Shown: positions 53,476 to 63,105 of the stretch, one piece after another
Numbering within the stretch: position 1 is the stretch's first letter
Layout: every line of letters begins with the position of its first letter
NCBI GenBank assembly: GCA_031390755.1
Contig: JANMTS010000116.1
Location: 106,950 to 170,949, forward strand
DNA: 64,000 bases
Direction: 5' to 3'
DNA from: DATMER01 sp031390755
Lineage (GTDB): Bacteria; Acidobacteriota; Thermoanaerobaculia; Multivoradales; UBA5704
Notes under the pieces: generated by a model
Seen by the model: the letters and a program-made list of their open reading frames with translations, nothing else
Told to the model about the DNA's origin: nothing
Databases searched by the model: none
Program-made: the position numbers and the translations under genes

Positions 53476-54917
53476 GAGTCCCCTGGGGCAACGGCCGCTT
53501 CGAGCGGGTTCTGGTCTACGGCCTGGGCCTGTCCGGCCGCGCCGCCGCGCACATGCTGCTCGGCCGCGGCGTGTCGGTCGTGGCGGTGGACGCCAAGGCC
53601 GGGATCGACGTGTCGGACCTGGAAGCCGCTGCCGGGGCCGGGAAGGCGAAGTTCGAGCTGCTGGCTGCCGCCTCTGGGGCAGAACCGCAGGAGCTGCCGC
53701 CGCCCGCCGCAGGCTTCGATGCCGTGGTGGTCTCGCCCGGCGTGCCCATGGACCGCCCGCTGCTCGAAGACGCCCGGCGCCGCGGCGTTCCGGTGATCGC
53801 CGAGGTCGAGTTGGCCGCGCCGTTCCTCAACGGCCCGGTGGTGGCCATCACCGGCAGCAACGGCAAGAGCACGACCACGGCGCTGACCGGCGCCATGCTC
53901 CGCGCCGCGGGCCACAAGGTCGAGGTCTGCGGCAACATCGGCGATCCGCTGGTCGGGAAGATCGACGGCCCGCCCGGCCGCGTCTTCGTGGTCGAGCTGT
54001 CGAGCTTCCAGATCGAGGGGATCGTCACGCTCAAGCCCCGCGCCGCGGCGCTGCTCAACATCGCGGAGGACCACCTCGACCGCTACGGCGACCTGGCCAC
54101 GTACGCGGCTGCCAAGAAGCGCCTCTTCCTGAACCAGGATGGCGGAGGTCTCGGAGGGATTGCCGTCCTCAACGCGGACGACCCCGAGACCGCCGACGTT
54201 CCTACCCAGGCCCGCACCCGGCACTTCTCGCGCCGCGGCCGGGTCGAGGACGGCTGCTACCTCCGCAACGGCAAGGTGATCGAGGTCACGCCGGGCGAGT
54301 CTGACGTGGAGCTGTTCCTCGCCTCGGACGTGCCGCTCGCCGGCGTGCAGAACCTCGAAAACGCCATGGCAGCGGCGCTGCTCGCCCGGGCCATCGGCGC
54401 CGATCCGTCCGAGTTGCAGGCCGGCCTCGTGGGATTCAAGGGGCTGCCGCACCGGATGGAGCGCATCGGCGAGCACAACGGCATGGTCTGGTACGACGAC
54501 TCGAAGGGGACGAACCCGGCGGCGACCGCCAAGTCGCTGGAAGGATTCGAAGCCGGGACGGTCCACCTCATCCTCGGCGGCCGGAACAAGGGCGCCGATC
54601 TCGGAATGCTGGTGCCGATCGTCCGCGAGAAGGTCCGCCGCGCCTACCTGATCGGCGAATCGGCCGACGAGCTCGCGGCCGTGCTCGACGGCGTGGTGGA
54701 GCTGGAGCGCTCCGGCACGATGGAGGCCGCCGTGAAGTCCGCCGCGCAGGCGGCCCGCTCCGGCGAGGCCGTGGTGCTGTCTCCGGCCTGCGCCAGCTTC
54801 GACCAGTTCCGCAACTTCGTCCATCGCGGCCAGGTCTTCCAGGATCTCGTCCGCAAGCAGCTGGCTCAGAATCCGCCCGCTCAAGGAGGCTCGCATGGCG
54901 AAGAAGCTCGCCTTTGA
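53472..54917 (+). CDS. murD: UDP-MurNAc-L-Ala:D-Glu ligase MurD
   Basis: 481 residues. N-terminal Rossmann-like domain (VLVYGLGLSGRAAAHMLLGR), ATP loop GSNGKST at 128-134, NIAEDHLDRYGD, the NADDPETA strand, YDDSKGTNPAAT and LSPACASFDQFRNF near the end. It adds D-glutamate to UDP-MurNAc-L-Ala. Start relies on coupling to the preceding mini-frame. It overlaps ftsW by 23 bases. Confidence 0.95.
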   Translation: MRVPWGNGRFERVLVYGLGLSGRAAAHMLLGRGVSVVAVDAKAGIDVSDLEAAAGAGKAKFELLAAASGAEPQELPPPAAGFDAVVVSPGVPMDRPLLEDARRRGVPVIAEVELAAPFLNGPVVAITGSNGKSTTTALTGAMLRAAGHKVEVCGNIGDPLVGKIDGPPGRVFVVELSSFQIEGIVTLKPRAAALLNIAEDHLDRYGDLATYAAAKKRLFLNQDGGGLGGIAVLNADDPETADVPTQARTRHFSRRGRVEDGCYLRNGKVIEVTPGESDVELFLASDVPLAGVQNLENAMAAALLARAIGADPSELQAGLVGFKGLPHRMERIGEHNGMVWYDDSKGTNPAATAKSLEGFEAGTVHLILGGRNKGADLGMLVPIVREKVRRAYLIGESADELAAVLDGVVELERSGTMEAAVKSAAQAARSGEAVVLSPACASFDQFRNFVHRGQVFQDLVRKQLAQNPPAQGGSHGEEARL

Positions 54918-55980
54918 CAAGGTGCTCTTCACCACCGTGACACTCCTCGTGTCGTTCGGTCTGGTGATGGTGTACTCCGCGAGCGCCGCGCTGGCCCGCG
55001 GGCACGCCGTGGCGTTCAACCCGTTCCTGGTCAAGCAGGCGGTCGCCGCCGGCCTCGGTTTCGTGCTGATGGTCTGGCTGATGATGCTCGACTACCGGAC
55101 GCTGCGCCGGCCGGCGGTGATCTACACCCTGCTCGGCGTGGTCGGGCTGCTTCTCGTGGCCGTGCTCTTCGCGCCGCAGCGCAACGCCACGCACCGCTGG
55201 TTCTACGTGGCCGGGTTCTCGCTGCAGCCCTCCGAGCTCGCGAAGCTCGCGCTGATCCCCTTCCTGGCCTACCTGATCGAAAAGAAGGAAGAGCAGGTCA
55301 ACCAGGCCTCCTTCCTGGTGCCGGCCGGCCTGTTCACCGGCCTGCTGGGAACGCTCATCCTGGTGGAGCCGGACATGGGCACGGCCGTGCTCCTCTGCGG
55401 CACCGCGTTCCTGATGGTGTTCCTGGCCGGGCTCTCCTGGCGGTTCATCCTGGCGGCGATGGCCGCGGTGCCGCCGACCCTGGTCGGCCTGGTGCTGGCC
55501 GAGCCCTACCGCCGCGAGCGCTTCTTCGCGTTCCTCGATCCCGAGAAGGACGCGCTGGGCAGCGGCTTCCAGGCCCTCCAGTCGCTCATCGCCGTGGGCT
55601 CCGGCGGGATGTTCGGCCTGGGCGCGGGGCAGAGCGTGCAGAAGCTCTACTTTCTGCCGCATCCGGAGTCGGACTTCATCTTCTCGATCGTCGCCGAGGA
55701 GCTCGGGATGATCGGCTCGCTCGCCCTGGTCGCCGCGTTTGCCGTGCTCGCCTGGCGCGGCTTCCTGGCCGGCGCCAAGGCTCCCGACACCTTCGGCCGC
55801 TATCTCGGCTGGGGCTTCACCGGCGTCCTCGTCATGCAGGCGTTCATCAACGTCAGCGTCACCATCGCGCTGTTTCCCACCAAGGGAATCCCCCTGCCGT
55901 TCATCTCCTACGGCGGCTCCTCCCTGGTGGTGACGCTCTGCGCGTGCGGTGTGCTGCTCAACCTGTCGCAGCACGGCTGA
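54895..55980 (+). CDS. ftsW: Lipid II polymerase FtsW (SEDS family)
   Basis: 361 residues, about ten membrane helices. SEDS motifs: VMVYSASAALARG near 25, RNATHRWFYVAGFSLQPSELAKL near 100, LVEPDMGTAVLL near 158 and a GIPLPFISYGGSSLV end. It polymerises septal glycan together with FtsI. AAGGAGG precedes the start. A run of 31 bases separates it from murG. Confidence 0.95.
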   Translation: MAKKLAFDKVLFTTVTLLVSFGLVMVYSASAALARGHAVAFNPFLVKQAVAAGLGFVLMVWLMMLDYRTLRRPAVIYTLLGVVGLLLVAVLFAPQRNATHRWFYVAGFSLQPSELAKLALIPFLAYLIEKKEEQVNQASFLVPAGLFTGLLGTLILVEPDMGTAVLLCGTAFLMVFLAGLSWRFILAAMAAVPPTLVGLVLAEPYRRERFFAFLDPEKDALGSGFQALQSLIAVGSGGMFGLGAGQSVQKLYFLPHPESDFIFSIVAEELGMIGSLALVAAFAVLAWRGFLAGAKAPDTFGRYLGWGFTGVLVMQAFINVSVTIALFPTKGIPLPFISYGGSSLVVTLCACGVLLNLSQHG

Positions 55981-56011
55981 CCGGCTGATCGGGACGAATG
56001 GAATCGATGCG

Positions 56012-57133
56012 ATGGAACGGACACCGAAACCCACGCTGCACGCGCTCCTCGCGGGAGGCGGCACGGGCGGCCACATCTTCCCCGCGCTGGCGGTGGCGGA
56101 AGAGCTCGCGAAGCGGGGGTGGCGCGTGAGCTTCACCGGCTCCGAGACCGGGCTGGAGGCGCGCCTGGTGCCCGAGCGGGGGATTCCGTTCCATCCGCTG
56201 CCCGCCCGGCCGCTGGTCGGCCGCGGTCTGGGAGGCAAGATCCAGGCCTTGACGACGCTGGCGTCCTCGGCCCGCGCCGCCTCGAAGCTGATCCGCCGGC
56301 TCGGCGTGGACGCGGTGCTCGGCACGGGCGGCTATGCGTCCGCTCCCGCCGTGGCCGGAGCGCGGCTGGCGCACAAGCCGATCCTGCTGCTGGAGCCCAA
56401 CGCCCGCGCCGGCGTGGCCAACCGCTGGCTCTCGCGCTGGGCGTCGGGCGCGGCGGTCGGCTATGCGGAGACGGCGCACGACCTCAAGTGCCCGGCCTGG
56501 GTGACCGGCGTGCCGGTGCGCTCGGCGTTCTTCTCGGTTCCTCCGGTATCGTCCCTGGAGACGGAAGCGCGCGTGCTGGTGCTCGGCGGCAGCCAGGGCG
56601 CGAAGCAGATCAACGAGGCCATGCCGGAAGCCGTGAAGCAGCTCCTGGAGCGGATGCCGCAGGCTCGCGTGCTGCACCAGGCCGGAGGCCAGAATGTCGA
56701 CGAGGCGCGCGCCGCCTACGCCCGCGCCGGGCTCGGCGAGCCGCAGGTCGAAGTCGTGCCGTTCCTCGACGACGTGGCCGGCGCCATGGCCCGGAGCCAC
56801 CTGCTGGTGTCGCGGGCCGGCGCCATCACCCTGGCCGAGATCTGCGCCGCGGGCCGGCCGTCGCTGCTGCTGCCGCTGTCGATCTCCCTGGCCCATCAGG
56901 TGGACAACGCCCGCGTTCTGGCGACCGCCGGAGCCGCCGAGCTGCTGATGTCGGACGATATTTCCCTGGGTACGGCTCTCGGCAAGCTGCCCGGAGCGCT
57001 TCTCGATCTCCTGGCGTCGCCGGACGCCGGAGCCCGCCTGGCCAGGATGGGAAAAGCCGCGCGCTCCCTGGCCCGACCGCGCGCCGTGGCCGAGATCGCG
57101 GACCGGCTGGAAAACCTCGGAGGGTTGCGCTGA
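56012..57133 (+). CDS. murG: UDP-GlcNAc:lipid I transferase MurG
   Basis: 373 residues from the ATG at 56012. GT28 fold: lipid-pocket loop GGGTGGH at 15-21, GTGGYASAP near 108, VLGGSQGAKQINEAMP near 191, and LVSRAGAITLAEICAAGRPS near 268. It makes lipid II at the inner face of the membrane. It overlaps murC by one base (TGATG). Confidence 0.95.
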   Translation: MERTPKPTLHALLAGGGTGGHIFPALAVAEELAKRGWRVSFTGSETGLEARLVPERGIPFHPLPARPLVGRGLGGKIQALTTLASSARAASKLIRRLGVDAVLGTGGYASAPAVAGARLAHKPILLLEPNARAGVANRWLSRWASGAAVGYAETAHDLKCPAWVTGVPVRSAFFSVPPVSSLETEARVLVLGGSQGAKQINEAMPEAVKQLLERMPQARVLHQAGGQNVDEARAAYARAGLGEPQVEVVPFLDDVAGAMARSHLLVSRAGAITLAEICAAGRPSLLLPLSISLAHQVDNARVLATAGAAELLMSDDISLGTALGKLPGALLDLLASPDAGARLARMGKAARSLARPRAVAEIADRLENLGGLR

Positions 57134-58566
57134 TGTTCAACCCCTTCGCGGATCTGACGCGCATCCACTTCGTCGGCATCGGCGGCGCCGGCATGAGCGG
57201 TATCGCCGAGATCCTCTGCGCGTTCCAGCAGGCGGACCTGGAGGTCAGCGGCTGCGACCAGTCGTCCAGCGAGGCGACCGAGCACCTCGTGCGCCTCGGG
57301 ATCGACGTCCGCAAGGGCCACTCGGTCGACCACCTCGAAGGGGTCGAGCTGGTGGTGATCTCCTCCGCCGTCTCCGAGGAGAACGAGGAGGTCCGCGAGG
57401 CCCGCCGCCGCGGCATTCCGGTGGTGCGCCGGGCGGAGATCCTGGGCGAGCTGATGCGTCTCCGGTACGGCATCGCCGTGGCCGGCACGCATGGCAAGAC
57501 GACCACCACCTCGATCGTCGGCACGATGCTCACCGAGGCCGGGCTCGATCCCACGGTGATCGTCGGCGGCCGGCTCCGGCTGCGCGGCACGGGCGCCCGC
57601 CTCGGCCAGAGCGAGTTCATGGTCGCCGAGGCCGACGAGTTCGACCGCAGCTTCCTGCGGCTGACCCCCGTCGTGGCCGTGATCACCACGATCGACCGCG
57701 ATCATCTCGACACGTACCAGGACATGGAAGCCATCCAGGAGGCGTTCGTCACCTTCGCCACCCGGGTGCCCTTCTTCGGCCGCGTCATCGTCTGCCTCGA
57801 CGACGCCAACGTGCGCCAGATCCTGCCGCGCATCGCCGACCGCCGCATCCTCACCTACGGCTTCTCGCCGCAGGCCGAGCTGTCGGCCGTGGACGTGCAG
57901 GCCCGCCAGGGCGGAACCCGCTTCTCGGTGCGCATGCTGCGCGACGGCCGCGAGGCCATGCTGGGCGAGATCGACCTGCCCATGCCCGGCCGGCACAACG
58001 TGCTCAACGCGCTCGCCTCCGTGGCGGTCGGCCTCACCCTGCGCGTCCCGTTCGAGGCCATCGCGCGCGGCATCGCCGGCTTCGAGGGCGTGCATCGCCG
58101 CTTCGAATTGCTGGGCGACTGGCGCGGCGCGGCCGTGGTCGACGACTACGCACACCATCCCACCGAGGTCGCGGCGACGCTCGAAGCCGCGCGCCAGAGC
58201 TATCCGCGCGGACGCGTGCTGGCCGTGTTCCAGCCGCATCTCTTCTCGCGCACGCTCGATCAGGCCGAAGGCTTCGGCGACGCCCTGCTGGGCGCCGACC
58301 TCGCCCTGGTCACCGACGTCTATCCGTCGCGGGAGGCGCCGATCCCGGGCGTCACGGGCGAGCTGGTCGTGGACGCCGCGCGCCGCAGCGGGCACCGCAA
58401 CGTCCACTTCTGCCCGAGCTGGAAGGACGCGCCGGCCCTGCTCCAGGACGCCGTCCGCGAGGGCGACGTGATCGTCACGCTCGGCGCCGGGGACGTGAAC
58501 CGGCTCGGGAAGCAGCTCGTCGACGAAGGCTCGTCGAGCGCGACGGCGAAGGAGGCCGGCCGGTGA
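57133..58566 (+). CDS. murC: UDP-MurNAc:L-Ala ligase MurC
   Basis: 477 residues. IHFVGIGGAGMSGIAE at the start, ATP loop GTHGKTTT at 118-125, EADEFDRSFL, RDHLDTYQD, and DDYAHHPTEVAATLEA are all present. It adds L-alanine, the first committed peptide step. In many bacteria murB and ddl follow; here ftsQ follows directly with a 4-base overlap. Confidence 0.95.
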   Translation: MFNPFADLTRIHFVGIGGAGMSGIAEILCAFQQADLEVSGCDQSSSEATEHLVRLGIDVRKGHSVDHLEGVELVVISSAVSEENEEVREARRRGIPVVRRAEILGELMRLRYGIAVAGTHGKTTTTSIVGTMLTEAGLDPTVIVGGRLRLRGTGARLGQSEFMVAEADEFDRSFLRLTPVVAVITTIDRDHLDTYQDMEAIQEAFVTFATRVPFFGRVIVCLDDANVRQILPRIADRRILTYGFSPQAELSAVDVQARQGGTRFSVRMLRDGREAMLGEIDLPMPGRHNVLNALASVAVGLTLRVPFEAIARGIAGFEGVHRRFELLGDWRGAAVVDDYAHHPTEVAATLEAARQSYPRGRVLAVFQPHLFSRTLDQAEGFGDALLGADLALVTDVYPSREAPIPGVTGELVVDAARRSGHRNVHFCPSWKDAPALLQDAVREGDVIVTLGAGDVNRLGKQLVDEGSSSATAKEAGR

Positions 58567-59453
58567 GCGTGGCCGCGGTTTCGCCTCAGCCAGTATCTCC
58601 AGGCGTGCCGAACCCGGTCGGCCCCGTGCCCGTGCCTGCGGTCTCGACGAGCGGCGCCGACTTCCGCCGGGCCGGCGCGCCGGTGCGCCGCAAGCGGCGC
58701 AATCCGCTGCTCGCGCTGCTGCGTCCGCTCGCATTTTCGCTCGGTCTCGTGGCGGTGCCCGCGGCGGTCGTGACCTGGGTCGCGACCTCGCCGCGGTTCG
58801 ATCTGCATCACGTCGACGTGGACGCCGCCACCGCTCGGATTTCGGCCGGAGATTTGCAGAGAGCCGTGGCACGGTTCGAAGGCGAAAACCTTGTCTTGCT
58901 GCCGCTGCGCAACATTGAGAGGGCGATCCGCGCCAACCCCTGGGTGGCGACGGTGGCAATCGAGAAAGAGTTACCAGACCGCGTGCATATCGAGGTAACG
59001 GAACGGCGTCCGGTGGCTCTGATGGAACGCGGCGGCCGGCTGGTCTTCGCGGACGAGGACGGCCGGCCCATCGCGCCGATCGAGGCCGGTGGGCAGCAGG
59101 ACGCGGCGCGGCGGACGGGGCTCGTGGTGGTGTCGTTCTCCCACCCCCGGCTCTCCGCGTCCGACGGGGTGGAGGGGGCGCTGGAAGTGGCGGGGGAGCT
59201 GGGCCGTGTGCAGCCCGACTGGGCTGCGGCCCTGTCGCGCATCGAGGTGCTCGGAGAGCAGGACTTCCGGCTCCACACGGACGCGCTCCGCTTCCCGCTC
59301 CTGGTCACCCGGGGGCAGGTGGGACCGAAAGTGGAAAAGCTGAAAGATCTGCTCCCCGAGCTGGATCGCCGGTATCCGGTGATCCGTTCGGTCGACCTCC
59401 GGTTCTCGCGCCGCATCGTGGTGCAGCCGGGGTCTCCAGAGCTGAGGTCATAG
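58563..59453 (+). CDS. ftsQ: Cell division protein FtsQ
   Basis: 296 residues from GTG 58563. A Pro/Val-rich cytoplasmic start of about 45 residues, then a basic patch (RRKRRNP), one membrane helix (LRPLAFSLGLVAVPAAVVTW), a POTRA domain (FDLHHVDVDAATARISAGDL, PWVATVAIEKELPDRVHIEV, ERRPVAL) and the FtsQ beta domain. It links early and late divisome proteins. Position before ftsA confirms the call. It ends 39 bases before ftsA. Confidence 0.92.
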   Translation: MSVAAVSPQPVSPGVPNPVGPVPVPAVSTSGADFRRAGAPVRRKRRNPLLALLRPLAFSLGLVAVPAAVVTWVATSPRFDLHHVDVDAATARISAGDLQRAVARFEGENLVLLPLRNIERAIRANPWVATVAIEKELPDRVHIEVTERRPVALMERGGRLVFADEDGRPIAPIEAGGQQDAARRTGLVVVSFSHPRLSASDGVEGALEVAGELGRVQPDWAAALSRIEVLGEQDFRLHTDALRFPLLVTRGQVGPKVEKLKDLLPELDRRYPVIRSVDLRFSRRIVVQPGSPELRS

Positions 59454-59492
59454 AGTCATTTTTTTACTTCACTGAGGAGAAGGAACCAGGCT

Positions 59493-60734
59493 ATGGCCAA
59501 ACCAGAACCTTACTTCGTGGGCATCGACATCGGATCCTCGAAAGTGGGGGTGCTCATCGGACAGCGCGACGACAAAGGCGGTATCGAGGTAGTCGGCAAG
59601 GGACTGGCTCCGAACCGCGGCACGCGCAAGGGGAACATCGTCAACGTCGAGGCCACCGTCGATGCGCTCAAGCAGGCGAGCGAGGAGGCGGAGGTCATGG
59701 CCGGCGTCGAGATCTCCCGTGCCTACGTCGGCCTCTCCGGCCCCGACATCCGCAGCGTCAACTCGCGCGGCATGGTCTCCGTCTCCCGCAAGGACCGCGA
59801 GGTCACGCGCCAGGACATCCAGCGCGTGCTCGAAGCGGCCCAGTCCGCCGCTCTGCCGTCGGATCGTGAGATCCTTCACGCCGTGCCCCAGGAGTTCCTG
59901 GTCGACGAGCAGGGCGGGATCGACGATCCCCTCGGCATGCTCGGCACGCGCCTCGAAGTCATGGTCCATCTCGTCACCGCGAACGTCACCCGGTCGCGCA
60001 CGCTCCTCACGTGTGTCAACCGGGCCGGCATCGAAGTGATCGAAATGGTTTTCGAGCCGCTCGCCACGGCCGAGGCGATCCTCACCCCCGACGAGCGCGA
60101 GCTCGGCGTGCTGCTCGTCGACATCGGCGCCGGCACCACCGAGTACGCCTACTTTGCCGAGGGCGAGATCCAGTACAGCGCTGTCGCGCCGATCGGCGCC
60201 GGCCACTTCACCAACGACCTGGCCATGGTGCTCCGCACGCCGTTCTCGGAAGCCGAGCGCATCAAGGTCAAGCAGGGCTGCTGCCTGCCCAGCATGGTGA
60301 CGGAAGAGGAAGGGATCGCGGTGCCCACGGTGGCGGGCGGCACCTCGCGCGTCGTGCCCAAGCGCGAGCTGTGCGAGATCCTGCAGCCGCGGGCCGAGGA
60401 GCTGTTCAACCTCATCCGGGAGGATCTCCTCAAGCACATCGCCGACGACGGCCTGCGCGGCGGTGTCGTGCTCACCGGCGGCGGCGCGCAACTCGACGGT
60501 CTTCTCGAGCTGTCCGAGCAGATCTTCAACGCCGGGGTGCGCTATGGTCTCCCGAAAGGTCTCGGCGGCCTGGTGGATGTGATCAGCAGCCCGTCGTGGT
60601 CGACGGCCTCGGGCCTGCTCCTCTATGGGCTCGGCGCCGAGGACAACCAGGGCAAGCTCCAGCCGAAGCGCTCGGGTTTCAGCATGCGCAGCGTGATGGG
60701 CAGTCTGCGCGGAATGTTTTCGGATCTGCTCTGA
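59493..60734 (+). CDS. ftsA: Cell division protein FtsA
   Basis: 413 residues. Actin-like ATPase: FVGIDIGSSKVGVLIG at the start, the 1C insert (VEATVDALKQASEEAEVMAG), LVDIGAGTTEYAYFAEG near 210, GGVVLTGGGAQLDGLLEL near 325. It ends in an amphipathic helix (SVMGSLRGMFSDLL) that anchors FtsZ to the membrane. GAGGAGAAGG precedes the start. ftsZ follows 34 bases later. Confidence 0.96.
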   Translation: MAKPEPYFVGIDIGSSKVGVLIGQRDDKGGIEVVGKGLAPNRGTRKGNIVNVEATVDALKQASEEAEVMAGVEISRAYVGLSGPDIRSVNSRGMVSVSRKDREVTRQDIQRVLEAAQSAALPSDREILHAVPQEFLVDEQGGIDDPLGMLGTRLEVMVHLVTANVTRSRTLLTCVNRAGIEVIEMVFEPLATAEAILTPDERELGVLLVDIGAGTTEYAYFAEGEIQYSAVAPIGAGHFTNDLAMVLRTPFSEAERIKVKQGCCLPSMVTEEEGIAVPTVAGGTSRVVPKRELCEILQPRAEELFNLIREDLLKHIADDGLRGGVVLTGGGAQLDGLLELSEQIFNAGVRYGLPKGLGGLVDVISSPSWSTASGLLLYGLGAEDNQGKLQPKRSGFSMRSVMGSLRGMFSDLL

Positions 60735-60768
60735 GAATGACTCTTCAAACCCGAAAAGGGGGTGCATC

Positions 60769-62025
60769 ATGATTCTGTTCGACGACCAGGACGCTCCGGA
60801 AGCAGCGCGTGAAGCGTTGGTCCGCGTCCACGAGGCGGACTCGACGCCCGCTCGCATCAAGGTCATCGGGGTTGGAGGAGGCGGTGGCAATGCGGTCAAC
60901 CGCATGATCGACGCCCAGCTCCGAGGCATTGAATTCATCGCCGCCAACACCGACCTGCAGGCGCTGCAGAAGTGCCGCGCCCCGATCAAGATGCAGATCG
61001 GCAACCTGCTCACCAAGGGCCTCGGCGCGGGCGCCGATCCCGAGATGGGCCGGCGCGCCGCCCTCGAAGACACCGAACGCATCCTCGAGACCCTCGAAGG
61101 CGCCGACATGGTCTTTCTGACCGCCGGTCTCGGCGGCGGCACCGGCACCGGCGCGGTGCCCATCATCGCCTCGCTGGCGGCCGAGATCGGCGCGCTCACC
61201 GTGGCCGTGGTCACCAAGCCGTTCGGCTTCGAAGGCCGCCGCCGCATGCAGCAGGCCGAGCGCGGCGTCGAGGAGCTGCGCAACTCGGTGGACACGCTCA
61301 TCACCATCCCCAACGAGCGCCTCCTGAACTTCGTGGAGCGCGGCACGCCGCTGTCCGAGGCCTTCCGCATCGCCGACGACGTGCTGCGGCAAGCGGTCCA
61401 GGGCATCAGCGACCTGATCACCATCCCGGGCGAGATCAACGTCGACTTCGCCGACGTGCGCACGATCATGACCGGCATGGGCATGGCCCTCATGGGCACC
61501 GGCATCGCCAAGGGCGAGCACCGGGCCCTCGAAGCCGCGCAGCGCGCGATCTCCTCTCCCCTGCTGGAGGAGACGTCCATCCAGGGCGCCCGCGGCGTGC
61601 TGATCAACATCTCGGGCGGTCACGACCTGACCCTGCACGAGGTGGCGGAAGCCGCGCGCATCATCGCCGATTCGGTCGATCCGGACGCCAACATCATCTC
61701 CGGCATGGTCATCGAGCCCGGCCTGGAAGACGCGATGAAGGTGACGGTGATCGCCACCGGCTTCGACCGCAGCGTCGACGACCGTCCGCGTCCGGCGATG
61801 GTGTCGATGTCGTCCAGCCGCCAGGGCGTCCCGAGCGCCCAGAGCGTGCCGAGCTTCACTCCCGCTCCCGTGCAGGAGCGGGACGAGCCGGAGCCGCTCG
61901 ACATCCCGTTCTACCGCAAGGCGGTCGCGCACAGCCGCGGCGACGATCCGGGCGGCTTCGGGCCGAACTGGTCGAACGTGGACGACTACGACATTCCCAC
62001 GGTCCTGAGGAAGCAGATGGACTGA
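60769..62025 (+). CDS. ftsZ: Cell division GTPase FtsZ
   Basis: 418 residues. IKVIGVGGGGGNAVNRMI at the GTP site, tubulin signature GGGTGTGAVP near 122-131, synergy loop INVDFADVRTIM near 224, then a linker of about 65 residues and the conserved C-terminal peptide YDIPTVLRKQMD that binds FtsA. It forms the Z ring. GGGGGTG is the ribosome site. It closes the dcw cluster. Confidence 0.97.
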   Translation: MILFDDQDAPEAAREALVRVHEADSTPARIKVIGVGGGGGNAVNRMIDAQLRGIEFIAANTDLQALQKCRAPIKMQIGNLLTKGLGAGADPEMGRRAALEDTERILETLEGADMVFLTAGLGGGTGTGAVPIIASLAAEIGALTVAVVTKPFGFEGRRRMQQAERGVEELRNSVDTLITIPNERLLNFVERGTPLSEAFRIADDVLRQAVQGISDLITIPGEINVDFADVRTIMTGMGMALMGTGIAKGEHRALEAAQRAISSPLLEETSIQGARGVLINISGGHDLTLHEVAEAARIIADSVDPDANIISGMVIEPGLEDAMKVTVIATGFDRSVDDRPRPAMVSMSSSRQGVPSAQSVPSFTPAPVQERDEPEPLDIPFYRKAVAHSRGDDPGGFGPNWSNVDDYDIPTVLRKQMD

Positions 62026-62042
62026 GGCTGGAGGAGCGCGCG

Positions 62043-62681
62043 ATGAGCCCGAATCTTCGAATCGGTCGGACCGGGACGGCTCGAGAGGACTCCCGGGAGG
62101 ACGGGGGAGGGCTCGCCCGCCTCCTCCGGGCCTGCTTGCTGTCCGCGCTGGTCGTCGGGTTTGCGGGGCTGGGGGCGGCCCCGGCAGGGGCGCTGGATTT
62201 CGTCTATCTCGTGCGCCATGCGGAGAAGGCCGATCCGTGGCCGAAGGAGCGCGACCTCGACGCCTTCTGGCCGCTCTCGCCAGCCGGCGCGGTCCGGGCG
62301 GAGGCGCTCGGAGCCCGCCTGGAGAAGGCCGGGATCTCCGCCGTCTATACCAGCCGCACCACGCGCACGATCTCCACGGGCATGCCGCTGGCGACCCGTG
62401 CGCGGATCCCCATCGCCGCCGACGACGCGACGATCCATACCGCGGACATGGCCGGACTTCTCGCGCGTCTGCGCGAGACCCATGCGGCCGATGCCGCGGT
62501 GCTGATCGTGGGGCATTCGAACACCATCCCCCACCTCCTCGTGCGGCTCGGAGCGGTCCCCGAGTGCTATACCCGGCTCGGGATCACCGACGGCCCGGAC
62601 GGGCTGCTGATCGACGGCTACGACGGTCTCTGGAAGGTCGATCTCCGGCGCCAGGGTTGCGACGCCCTCGCGCGGGAGTAG
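62043..62681 (+). CDS. Exported histidine phosphatase-family protein
   Basis: 212 residues from ATG 62043, 17 bases after ftsZ. A hydrophobic segment ACLLSALVVGFAGLGAAPAG ending near residue 50 looks like a long signal peptide. The phosphatase core begins with FVYLVRHAEKAD (catalytic RHx) and includes YTSRTTRTISTG and the second His in VLIVGHSNTIPHLL. It resembles SixA/phosphoglycerate mutase-like periplasmic phosphatases. Substrate unknown; may be read from the dcw transcript. Confidence 0.8.
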   Translation: MSPNLRIGRTGTAREDSREDGGGLARLLRACLLSALVVGFAGLGAAPAGALDFVYLVRHAEKADPWPKERDLDAFWPLSPAGAVRAEALGARLEKAGISAVYTSRTTRTISTGMPLATRARIPIAADDATIHTADMAGLLARLRETHAADAAVLIVGHSNTIPHLLVRLGAVPECYTRLGITDGPDGLLIDGYDGLWKVDLRRQGCDALARE

Positions 62682-62687
62682 GGACGC

Positions 62688-62906
62688 TCAGACCGCCGGA
62701 GCTCCGTCGTCGTTACCAGGGGTGCCGTCGGCGCCATCGGCACCAGGGGTGCCGTCGGTGGGCATGGGCGTCTGCGGCTCCCCGAACTCGTCGCCCGGCG
62801 CCTTGCCCTGGGCCTTCTCGGCCTTCTTCTGGCGCTTCTCGTCCTGCTTCTTCTTTCTCTCCAGATCCTTCTTGCGCTTCTCAAACTGATAGTTCGGCTT
62901 GGCCAC
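62688..62906 (-). CDS. Small charged protein with collagen-like tail
   Basis: 72 residues from a GTG at 62906 preceded by GAGAGGG. The start AKPNYQFEKRKKDLERKKK followed by a Lys/Glu helix recalls a small uncharacterised protein seen in several phyla that begins in the same way. The C-terminal half has Gly-X-Y collagen-like units (DGTPGADGADGTPG). Function unknown. It converges with the phosphatase gene, 6 bases apart. Confidence 0.65.
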   Translation of the reverse strand: MAKPNYQFEKRKKDLERKKKQDEKRQKKAEKAQGKAPGDEFGEPQTPMPTDGTPGADGADGTPGNDDGAPAV

Positions 62907-63105
62907 TCTTCGTCCCTCTCGAGCGAGCAATGGTATTCCGGCGATGGCCGGCCATCTGCGGGGGATCGATCCCCAAAGCATGTTCAGTGTAACGCAACAG
63001 GGCGTGCCAGCGAGAGGGGGGGGTGGCGGGCCGGAGCGCCGAACCCCGTACTCCTCGGTAAGGGTGCAATCCTTTCCGGAGCCCCTTGCCAAGGAGAGCT
63101 GTCAA

